Shown: in pieces, positions 34,501 through 46,500 of the stretch | Numbering within the stretch: position 1 is the first letter of the stretch | Layout of the letters: every line of letters starts with the position of its first letter | DNA from: Rhyacichthys aspro | Taxonomy: Eukaryota; Chordata; Actinopteri; Gobiiformes; Rhyacichthyidae | DNA length: 64,000 bases | Reading direction: 5' to 3' | Assembly: GCA_036850595.1 (NCBI GenBank) | Contig: CM072161.1 | Location: 19,549,812 to 19,613,811, forward strand | Notes under the pieces: model-generated | Seen by the model: the letters and a program-made list of their open reading frames with translations, nothing else | Told to the model about the DNA's origin: nothing | Database searches by the model: none | Translations under genes and position numbers: made by a program

Positions 34501-37500
34501 GAGAAGCATTTTTCCCCTTAGAGCAGCAGTGGTGAGAATCCTTTCAGGGGATGAAGATAGTGACATTTGGAAGCTTTTAGTAAATTTTGAATGGAAGGTT
34601 ACATCTTCATTTAACATTAATTTCCTCCATTTAAGGAAACTGGTTTTAGTTGGATTTGAACAGGTTTGAGATGGTTTTGAACAGGTTTTATTGGGATTTG
34701 AACAGGTTTTAAATAGATATGAGCAAATTATATATATCTTAGTACCAAAAAGTGGCTTAAAATTTCATGAACAAATAAAATTAATCTGATTAAAATCCGT
34801 CTAAAACCTGTTCAAATCCAAATAAAACCTAGAGCCATAAATATCACCTCCTAAATGTATTGAAGCGCCACATTAAACATTGCAAAGGGCCGCATATGTG
34901 TGCCTTAGAGCGCTGAAAGAAACAAAAGTAGTTGTATTAGTAAGTGCATAAGTAAGAGTTGTCTTTTCTCCATATGCATTGTTACTCTTGCAGGTAATAT
35001 TTTGTTTTGAGTACTTCTACTTGAGTAAAATCTTTTAAAATAACCCTACTCCCATCTCTGTTGTAGTGTCACCTTTGTTGCTGTGTTTTCTTTACTCAGC
35101 TGGTGTTTCGCCCATAAACTAGTAACACTTCATGAGTTTACTTCCATCTGGTGTTGATTTTCCTCTTTGATCGCGGGTGGCACGGTGATAAACTCCGTGT
35201 TTTGCCTCGTTCAGCTCCCGTCAGATCCCCGTCTGACATTACGCCCGGCCGTTTCTCTCTCGCCTCTGTTATATTCTCTCACACTTCTGCTCCACGCTAG
35301 TTTTGTTCATAACTCTTCTGCTGTGTGTGCAGTTCAGCTCGGGCTGCGTTCGGTGACATCAGCCTCCAAATATGCAGCTGTCGGAGGCCGGGCCGGGCGC
35401 GTTCGGTGGCTCCATTCATCTTAAGGTGCTGTCTGTCGCCCTTTTTTTCACCGTCTCCTTCTCATTGACTGTGTGTCTCTGAGGAGATGGGCCCGATAAG
35501 GAAGATCAAAGGTTAAAACGCTTACAACTGGGCCTGGTCACACATCCAGAGACGTTTTGGATGCTCTGTCTTCTGATGTAGAAAGATTAAAGGGTGGTTC
35601 TTGTAGTTTTGAAGCAGACAGAGGGTGTGGCTTATTGTTACATAGCGCTGTCATAATGGGCTAAAGAGATCAGCAGCGCCAGATTAGTTTTGTTTTTGTT
35701 GGCATATCTGATGTAACCTAAAGCTCTATTGGGAATATGTATACATTCATTAGTGCACTACAATGTTTGCACAGTTTTGGAGTTCCCATAGATGACTGGA
35801 ATTCCTGAATCCACTTTGATATTGTGCTTTCAAGGTTTGAAAAGTACCAGAATTTTGGATTAAGAAGTCATGATCGGTCAAAATGTGTAGAGGTGATTGG
35901 ATTTTTCAATTAAAGGTGCTTACTCTCTCTAAAAAAACAATAGGCTGCTAAAAAATCTTCTAAAAATAATGTATTATTCCTTAAAATTGGTTTCCTTGAT
36001 TACTCTTTATTTGGATGAAGTGTGATTCAATATTTTAATATCACAGTTGAATGATGTTATAGAAGCCTTAGATTTGGTTTTGTCAGGTTGTGTGAATGGT
36101 ACGTCACGGCGTTAGTCGCTAATGCATCTCTTATTGGTGATGGGCTTTCAAAAATGTATATTGTTGGCTAAATTTCTTTCAAATCCTTCAGAAATTCCAC
36201 TGAGCCATTGCAAGAACTGACAGAAATACAGTCTTTATGTTAAAAATGTTCTTCCAGGTGTCAGCTTTGCAACAGTTTAAGGGACTGCATTCATTTATTT
36301 TATTAGATTTATTTATTTGGAAGAATTGTAAGTGCATTTTACCAAAATCAACCAAAAACTCGCCTGTGTTTACCTGAACATTTAGCGCTGCAACCTTCAT
36401 ACTGTGATGTTTTTCAGATTTCTGATTAAATACTATTAAGTTTTAGAAACCTGTTTTAGTTAAGATGCTTAAAACTTGAATTTGGAAAAGATTGAGAAAC
36501 TCTGAGTAGATTTTAATGTTCGCGATGAGGTAATAATGTCTGAGTTTCATTTCTGCTGCATGTGATGGATTATTTTTAAGCTGAAGAAGCTCATCCTCAC
36601 TACGGGCCGTGATTAACACACGCTCAACGTCGGGCAATGAGCTTTACATCTGCAGGACGTACGCAGCTGAGCCTTTGAAGCTGCTGCAGAGGAATGTGCC
36701 ACATCGCATGTTACTTAATGACTTTCCAGTGTGTTTTCTCATCAGACTCTTAACGCTCGTGTCTTTCAGAACGAAGAGAAGCGTAACCTGAGTTTGGGCG
36801 GCCATGTTGGATTCGACAGCCTTCCTCATCAACTGGTCAGCAAATCGGTCACACAGGGATTTTGTTTTAACATCCTTTGCGTAGGTGAGTCCCAAACCAG
36901 TCTTTACACAAAAGGATTCACCGCTTGATTTGTTTATAGTCAAACAATCGGTAGCTCCTGACGTGAAACAAACACACAGCTGTCCTTTTTGTGTTGCCGC
37001 AATAAAGAGCTGTGTCTGAAGACGAATGACTCCCCTGTGACTGAGCTGCTTAACTCGTTGTTTCTGCATCGTTCTCAGGGGAGACCGGCATCGGCAAGTC
37101 CACGTTAATGAACACGCTCTTCAACACCATGTTTGAGAACGAAGAGGCCAGTCACTACCAGAACGGCGTTTACCTGCGGCCGAGAACGTACGACCTGCAA
37201 GAGAGCAACGTGCACCTCAAACTCACCATCGTCGACACTGTCGGCTTCGGGGACCAGATCAACAAAGAGGACAGGTAAGAGGAGTCAGTGAGTGCCAAAC
37301 GGAGACAAATCACGGCTGTTTGGAGTAAAAGGGCATTTAGTTTATTATTATCTAATCATAAATGTTGATTGGCTGTTCTTGAATCGAACTGAGAAACACG
37401 GAAAAACAGGATTTACTTACGTCCTTTGGAAAATATGAAAGCTTGAAAAATAGTGCCATTCAGGGAGAAAAATGATAACCTGAAAAATTATTACAATATC

Positions 37501-40500
37501 CAAATGTCCTGGAAATAATATGTATTGGCTTTGAAAATTAAAATGGTATTCCAACGATATTCACGTTTTTCAAGATGGTGCCAATAAATGTAAGTGTGCT
37601 TTTTGTTCAAATGTGAAGTGAATAAATGCAACATCACATTCAGGCTCTTGAAAGTTTGAGTTTTGACCCTTTGAGGCTTCTGTAGGTTGTAGAGTGTGTA
37701 AAAACTCCTCCTGGAAAATGATTGAAACTGTTATCTTCCGTAAATACTCAAAACTGTGGTAATGTCGTCTTAATCTGGAAATCTAAGCAGGTGGCTCTCA
37801 CGCTTCAGTATATTTTCCAGTCGTCTATTATAGAGAATAGAGAATTTCCTTTTGCTCCAAATCCAACATTGTATTTGGAACATGACTATAGCCAAATCAG
37901 CTCCGTGTGCCATAGGATACAAATGAGAAAAACAGGCTCAAACTAGTATCAGCCCAGATTACTTACATTTTTTTTCCTCAGTTAAAGTCTAAATAGCTCA
38001 GACCGGGCTGAAGTCTGGTTGTTTCTGAACAGATCTGTGGGACATTGTGTTCTGGCTGTGTCCTAACCAGTCAGCAGCACTCTCACGCCCTTTGATAGCA
38101 ACTCTCTACGGGCCACAGAAACCAAGATGCTGCAGGCCAGACCCCGCTGCTCACTGTAAACCCACTCAGAGACTTTTAAAAGGTCAGAGTTGGTCCGTTT
38201 CACAGAGAAGATTGAAGATAGAAGTGAACCGTGATGACAGATGTCTGTAAACTGTGTGTAGCCGCCTGACACTGGAAAATAGACGCTCTGACTTATGTCT
38301 CACACTGAGATTCAGAGGTTTTTTTTGGGTTCTTTCATTAGTGATCTTAATGGGGCTTTTACATAACCACAATGTGACAGTTAAAGGATAAGAATAGTGT
38401 TGATGAAGTGGATCAAGGCTGTCTCTCCTGAGCTCATTAAGCACAAATAAACAGCTCATCAAACTTATTTCTCTTCAAAACTACATGTTTATCACCTGTG
38501 TTCTCACATTGGGAAGTAAAAACTGTCATTTTAGCTTTCGTACCTCAACAATAAACCATTTCTACAAAGCATTTCAACAAGGCCAATTCACAGTGGACTT
38601 TCTTATACATTCATTAGGTTTTGTGTTGTGTTGACGACTTAAATTAATCAAAATTGAGTTTACATATTCACTAAGGTGCAATGTTGAGTTCATCACTACA
38701 GCTTTGTCTTAAATGACTGGATTACAAGCGTGACCTTTCCACTTCTTTCATTAAAGTGAGAAGAGGGGGATTTATTTCAGTGGCGGTAAATAAAAATAAA
38801 TTGTGCTGAGGGATATATTCTCACTTCCTTGTTCAGAGAGTTGTTATATTGCTACTATTTCATATCCTCTTGTAAAGCGCTATGAGACACTGAAGATTAA
38901 TGTCATTTCAGGGCAACTCTGAAGCAGTTGTGGTTGTTTTCTAATAAAACGGGTCTTATCTAAACCTAATCACATAATCAGTCCTAAATGAGTTAACACT
39001 GTGGACTCAAATGAACTTCTCTCAGTGAAACAATTGAATGTGAACTTGTGTCTTATGACTCTCAGACAGATTTGATTAAAGGGTGTTTGAGTAAAACCCC
39101 ATGAAAAGCAATGAGTTGAATAAAATTAAAACATTTCCTGATTTGGTCACTTAATTGTGCAAGTATGGAGTATTAAAATCATCTTTATTCACAAAGTCTC
39201 TGAGGAAAATACACGTCTACACCTATTAAACTCCATAACTCACCCATAATTCACTTTTAGTTTATGTTTTATTTATGTTTTGTTTAAGAATTTTCAACAT
39301 CTAAGTATATTATTATCCTTCATTATTTGTAAAATGAAGAGCTAGTGAAAACACATTCTGTTGCATCTGTAAAGAAGCATGAAAATGATTCAAAAGCAAA
39401 TGCTAAAGAGACGACAGCAGCAAAGTTCATAATTAAACTAATTTTACTCGTGACGCTGTAGGCTCTAGAGGTCCTTGTGGAAATGTAAATCAGGAGAGCT
39501 TCTGTTTTTGTCTCACAGAGCTTGGCCTAGACTCAGATCACACAAGAATGTAAAAACAACTTTCCTGATTCATTTCCTCAGTGACAACCCCGTGTTTCCT
39601 GCTTTCTTAATGACTTTAGATAAATATTTGCAATGTTTCCATCAACCCTGAACTAAACTTTCTGGTTTTGTCCGCAGTTACAAGCCCATTGTGGACTACA
39701 TCGACACTCAGTTCGAAAACTATCTGCAGGAAGAGCTGAAAATCAAGCGCTCGCTGTTTAACTACCACGACACCAGGATCCACATCTGCCTTTATTTCAT
39801 CGCGCCGACGGGACACTCGCTCAAGTCTCTGGACCTCGTCACGATGAAGAAACTGGACAGCAAGGTACGAGAAGACCTCACAAAACTGACCTCCACACGG
39901 TCTGGTCTTTCCTCTGAGTCACACACAGTCAGGGTCCTTCACTATTGTTTGTGACGATTATCGGTGTCTCTGAAGCGACTGGTTTGTGTTTCACTAAGAA
40001 TCAACGGCTCCTATTCTTTTTCTCTGGGCGTGCCTCAATAAGAACGCTCTAAGGAGCAGATAGAACTTCAAGATAACTTCAGAAGGGTTTTTGGAGTAAA
40101 GTCATTCAGTTTGATATGTTGAGAGATTAGAAATACAATGGTAATACTTTTATGAGCCGTGTGGATAATTGTTGCTGTCGTAAAGAAATATAAAAGTAAA
40201 ATAATATATTTATGTGAGAGATATATACACAACACTAATGCATTTTATTTTAAAGCAATGTTGAAAAGTGACCACCCTATTTTTACAAATGATGAGAGCA
40301 GCAAGAAAATAGAAAATACAGAAGATTAAAGCTAATTTAGATGATTTTATACAAAGAAATACAAGGTTCTGGACTCACTACATTATTGTGGTTCATGCAG
40401 AATAAACATTGATTAATGTAATAACAAAACATCTGCAAAATAAAGTACAGCCCTAAATGACTATATTTTTTATAGAGCTGTGTGATATTACAGAAAAATT

Positions 40501-43500
40501 AGATAGACTTTCAATATTGTGATAATGATATGAGCTGTGATATTTCACTGCTCTTTGACACTAAAAAGTGTTTGGTTAAATTAATTAATTTTGAAAAAAT
40601 AAAGAAATAAAAGACTCTGGACTAACTTTCACTCGTCAGAGCAGGAGCTATTAATCAATATTAAAGACTATTTATTTTAAGTTTGATTTAAGGCTCTGTT
40701 TGGACGATGATTTTCAGGCAAAAATCAATGTCCCTCAAACAGAAAACTATAGCATTATTGCATTATAAGTCATTCTTTGTGTTGCAGCTATTCATTTAAA
40801 TTTATATTTTATATTATTGTGCAGCCCTAATGTTTTATGACCTATGCTTTGAGGCAATAAATCAGAGAAGATAATGTAAATGTTCTTAAAATCTTGATGC
40901 ATTAACACAACCTTTAGTTAAATGTCTGCAGTGTTTTCTAAAATGCAGGTGTGGTGTAAACTCAATGTGAAAACAAAGCAATAAATAAAGCACATTTTCC
41001 ACCGATAGTCATGGAATAATGTAGCAGTTGTCCATGACACAGTAAATTTAAAAGTCAGGTCAATAGTCTCCACAGCTGTTTGCCCATCGACCGTTGCTCT
41101 GACAAACTCATCGATTTGTGGGTTTTTATTGCTGCTGTAATTATTGGTGCGTGTGGAGGCTATACGTCGTCCGAGAGCGGCTCAGCGGAGAAACAGCTAC
41201 TGGCTTGGCCTCAATTAGACGACTTGTGGAACAAATCTCATCACAACAGCACTTGGAGCGTGAAAACAGGGGAAGGACAGAGGGTCAGGAAGGTCAGGGG
41301 CATGTATGTTTAGGTGTCTGATCAAACATTTGTGTCTCCTTTACTCTCTTGTATTTTACTTTTGCAGATGTAGCACTCAAAGTTTTAACGTCTTTTTTGT
41401 ATTTATCATATTTCTAACTCAATCTATACTAACCACAAGCTTTCCTACAATAAATTAAGACTGTTTATGGTTGTGATATACAGTTTTTATTGCAATACTT
41501 TAAGCGTGACGGCGAATATAAACACTCACATTGTGCTGACATTTTGTTGAACACTTTGCTGAATAGGGCCTGAAGCTGTCAGTGGTTTTTGATCCTAAAT
41601 CATGGCTTCAGAGTGAGGAAAGTGAGGAATTTAAGGGAGTGAAAGAAAGGTCTAAACATTTTGAAGCATGTGTTCACACGGAGCAGCAGAGAGGAAGCAG
41701 CAGCAGTGCAAACGTGTGTGCCCTGGCCTTATTTGACTTGAGGGCAGTAAATGCAGAGAGTACACTCAGGAGTTTAACTGTGAAATGGTTGAAAGGTGAG
41801 GAATGTTTCATTGAGCGACAAACATTCACACTTTGTCTGCTTTTATCTCTTCAAGCGGGTGTATTTGTGCTGCCACCTTTGCTTTTATTTCTGCCTATTT
41901 ACTATTTTAGTGGGTAAAACTCTAAATGTAGGGATGATAAAGTGTCTTATTTTAGCTCTGTTGGAGTGTACTGATGCAGGGATAATACAGAGTAAAGCAG
42001 ATGGTCAGCTTGTGATCATAACCTGCTGCTTTACCAACTTCCAACACATCTCTGCATCTCTGCCAAACGCCTCCTGGGAAAACTCAAAACACTGACCGTT
42101 TACAAAATAACACTGCATTTTCAGTTCGTCAGAGGAACAAAAGTGACCGAACTGGACGCGACACCAAAAATAAGCCTCACTGACTCGAACTGGCAGAGCT
42201 CCAGGACTTTCTTTCGTTGACGACACAGTTCAGATGCGGTCTTGAGCCAACACTGAGATCGAAACCTGGCCTTTCACGTTTGCCAGCTGTCCTCTTACTC
42301 CGTCCAAACCATGACACGGCTAACTCCCCGAACAAACCAAACCGTCTATTTTTACATATGACCTCTGGATCATGGCGTTAAATCACATCCATTCTCTGTA
42401 AAATCTATTCCTACTCTTCTCAAACTGCCTTTAGCTTAAAATATTTTGAGTAATTGACCTTTTATAAATCGTGTTCTTAATATAGACTGAATGAAAAAGG
42501 ATGTAAACACTTTGGGCTCTTAGCAACACAAGCGTTTTACTGGTATTTTGACTAAATAAACAGTTTTTTTTGGTTGGAATAGTCAGAATATTTAGTATCT
42601 GTGGTAAAGTGGACCCTTTTATCGCTTGTGATGACTAGACTTAGTTGTTTTAACGTGGAATAGATTGTCAATCGTCCAAAAGCTCTTACAACAATCAAAA
42701 CAAATCTATCATTCAGAAAAACAATAGGTGTGGTCGAGGAGATGCTGCCAGAGAATTTTGAAGGTGTTAAAAAGAACAATGTTGGCAGCCGTTTTCGGTC
42801 CAAGAGCGAGTTACCAAACCGTGAGCTCAACAATAGAAGCAGCCACACACACGTAGTTTTCAGCTTCAGTGGGTGGACTCTTTCCTGACCGCTGATCTTT
42901 CCACTTTGGCTGAAATGACCACAGTGGCATTTAAAGGAAACACTACAATCTGCAGTCTCATTTTTTTTTTATTAACTTTTATACGGACGCTTGAGATAAG
43001 TTGAGACAAAGCTGGCTTGAACTATTGCTTGTCACAGGAAAACCAGACAAACAGACCACAGACGGCTTTTCCCTTATTCAGTGTATTTTTCTGTCGAGGC
43101 TGAACAATGGTGTTTTTCTTGTGAAATGGGTTTAGGATCAGTCCTCGGAGCGGCGGATGATTGAAGGGCGAGATGACCGGTGTGGTCTGTGGAGGCAGGA
43201 AGAGATAAGAATAAACGTTTTCTAATAATGAGCAGCCAGTCAGATCATATTGCATTGGGATAAATGGTTAAATTGAGATAAAAGTGTCCTGGTTTTGAGG
43301 ATGGATCTGAGATTAAAGGGTCTCCAGTGTCTGCATATGGACATGTGTTATTAAAATGAATTATAAACAACAGTAAAGTAGTGTTGCTTGTGTACAGTAC
43401 TTTTGTAAGAGCCAAATTCATGTCATTTTACTGTTTTTTACTCTTACTGTTACCTCAGGGCTTCAGATATTTGGTCATGGTGCAGTCATCAGGCCGTTTT

Positions 43501-46500
43501 TAATGGAGTTTAGGTTGATGTTTTGCTTTTGTAATTGAAATAAATTGTAGATTAAACGGGGCAGTGTGATTTTATTCGCTCTAATGTGATAAAATACGAT
43601 AGATTAGGATAGATTTTGTCTTTATTGTCGGGCTGTGATAATGATCTGCTGTGACGTTGTCAGAGCTGCCATCTGCTCTGTTCTACAAGACAAACAAACA
43701 CACACTATTTGAGGAAAGTCTTTGTGCAGCTGGAAAACCTGTTTGTGAGAAGTGACCACTGCCCCCTCCTCCCTCCTCTCTCCTCTCTCTTCTCTCTCTC
43801 TCTCTCTCCTCTCCTCTCCTCTCTCTCCTCCTCTCTCCTCTCTCCTCTCTCCCTCTCTCCTCTCTCCTCTCCTCTCTCTCCTCCTCTCTCCTCTCTCCCT
43901 CCCTCTCTCCCTCCCTCTCTCCTCTCTCCTCTCTCTCTCTCTCTCCTCTCTCCTCTCTCTCTCCTCTCCTCTCTCTCTCTCTCCTCTCCTCTCTCCTCTC
44001 TCCTCTTTCTCTCTCTCTCCTCTCTCCTCTCTCCTCTCCTCTCCTCTCTTCCTCTCCTCTCTCTCTCTCCTCCCTCCTCTCTCTCTCTCCTCTCTCCTCT
44101 CTCCTCTCTCCTCTCTCCTCTCTCTCCTCTCTCCTCTCTCTCTCTCCTCTCCTCTCTCTCTCTCTCTCCTCTCTCCTCTCCTCTCTCCTCTCCTCCTCTC
44201 TCCTCTCTCTCCTCTCTCCTCCTCCTCTCCTCTCTCTCTCTCCTCTCTCCTCTCTCCTCCTCTCCTCTCTCTCTCTCTTCTCTCCTCTCCTCTCCTCCCT
44301 CTCCTCTCTCTCTCTCCTCTCCTCTCTCTCCTCTCCTCTCTCTCTCTCCTCCTCTCCTCTCCCTCCTCTCTCTCCCTCCTCTCTCCTCTCCCTCCTCTCC
44401 TCTCTCCTCTCTCCCTCTCTCCTCTCCTCTCTCTCTCCTCTCTCCTGTCTCTCTCTCTCCTCTCTCTCTCTCCTCTCCTCTCTCTCTCCTCTCTCCTCTC
44501 TCCTCTCTCCTCTCCTCTCTCCTCTCTCCTTCCTCCTCCAGCCTCATTACTCTCCATACAACACCACTATATAACCAAGATTAATGACCGTTCGGGGTTA
44601 AAACATGGCGCTGGTTGCCCTGCTGTAAATTAATGACCCAGTAAAGTATGATGAGACTATAATTTGACTCCTAACAAGCTCTGGCTGTGGCTTCGAGGCA
44701 CATTATGAGACTGATGAATCCTACTGCGTTTCTCTCATATCACACAAATCTCTGTTGTTTATTTGTGCACATCTGCTGCTGATTGAAGATGGAGTCTAGT
44801 TTGTTTTCATAATTAAAGTGTGTTTTATGTACATCTTTTTCTTGTCCTGATTGAGCTGGTTTATTTGATTTGTTATATACGCCCTTAACTTTAATCAGTG
44901 CTTGTTGCATCATAGTCATCTTTATTTATGACCCTCTGCCAAAGCTTTTATTTATTTTTTTCCCTATTTAGTCTGTAGTTTTTATCACATCAGCAGTGAT
45001 TATTGTAAAAAAAACAGTTATGCTTTGAGTAGCCTTTCATTGAAAAACATTTAGTGGATGCTTTTATTGAGAGTAACATTTTTTTCTGTCCTTCTTTTCT
45101 TAGGTCAACATCATTCCTATCATTGCCAAAGCGGACACAATCTCCAAAAGCGAGCTTCACAAGTTCAAAATAAAGATAATGAGCGAGCTGGTGAGCAACG
45201 GCGTCCAGATTTATCAGTTCCCGACGGATGACGAAACTGTCAGTGAGATCAACGCCTCCATGAATGTAAGTTATCACACGTAAATGCTGCGTCTATAGAA
45301 CCTTGTGGCTTGTCTATATCGATGGTGGTATAGTTTACACAGTACTAGCTTTAAACATGACATACACCACATTTTACTACTACTTTATCTAAAATGAGTA
45401 CTCCTCATAACCAAGTACCTTATATTTATGAATGAAACACACAGATTTCAGAGCCATGATGATTTTTTTGTTCATTATTACCAGTTTCTTTTACTTTTAT
45501 CTCTGCATTTACTGCATAATATTTCCATTAAGTGCCAAATACAGAAAAGGTTTAACAGAAATTTGAGTAAAAGTCAAATGAGTACAAGTATGAGGCTCTG
45601 ATACCAGTGAACACCAAATGGATGTATTAAAATCTAACAACATATTCTGTCTCTTGGCAAAAATAGCACAATTATGTTGGTTTTGAATTAAAAAAATGCA
45701 GTTTCTGACAAATTTCTCTGTAAATCTTTAGTTTGTTGTTTTTAATGAATGAAATACTTCTATCTGACTGAAGATACAAGCTATTAGGTATAGATACAGG
45801 TAGAATTAACCTTGTTTGACTGGTTAATGGAAGTTATATCATAAATGCTCGCGCACACAGACACACAAACGCTGCCCCAGCCTCAGTCCTCGTACAGTAG
45901 CCCTGTCTATTCATAGTCCTTTACGTCAGAGCCCACATCACCGTCTCGTTCCAACCAGCTGCTTTCAACTCAGCCCCTAATTTTTGTGGTTTGAGTGTGG
46001 GGCATGTTTTTCCCATGATGCTTCACACTGTCAATCCTAACGAGGCGCAGAAGCACAAGGGAGAGCAATAAGAAAGCGTGGGTTTACTCACTCGAAGCAA
46101 ATAGGGCTCGTAACTCGCAGCTGAGCCTCACTGTAAACGTCCCACTGCTGCTGCTGCTCGTGACAGAACGGTTACACTTTACTGTGTGTCGTCTGGTTGT
46201 GAAAGATAAGCGACATGAAACAGAAAGTAGTTTTATTTCTCATGTGTATTTCTACATAACAACTGCCAGAGTTTGTCAAACCTTGCAGATACTTCTGGAG
46301 TCTGGTAGTTAAAGGAGGTTAAAACTGATTATTGTGGATGAAATAAGGACAATTAAAAAAGCCAAAAGAATATCATCCAAAGCAGTAATAGACGTTAATA
46401 CCATCTGAGATTTTTCTGTTTTTTGTTGTTACTTTTTGCAGACATGATGTAACAAATAGAGAAAACATGAAACTCACTAATCTTAGCAACAATGGAAAGA

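Larger units (their letters stand above)
28568..36769 (+). other. septin8: septin8 intron 1 (8.2 kb)
   Basis: Large first intron. It contains a MITE-like element (31650-32060), a relic related to a second MITE (33220-33430), a hAT element (34381-35060) and a CpG-richer islet (35160-35460). Open frames in it have no domain or splice support. First introns of this size often carry enhancers, but none can be named. Confidence 0.75.
39865..45103 (+). other. septin8: septin8 intron 4 (5.2 kb)
   Basis: Contains a MITE candidate (40471-40830), a tRNA-like remnant (about 42240-42310) and the 778-bp polypyrimidine tract (43762-44539). Long open frames across that tract arise from the repeat itself. 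No alternative exon is supported. Confidence 0.75.

Noticed and set aside
43622..44633. Four long overlapping open frames (280-311 codons) on both strands
   Set aside because: They are a by-product of the polypyrimidine tract, which lacks stop codons in every frame. Their translations are Ser/Leu/Pro or Arg/Glu only.
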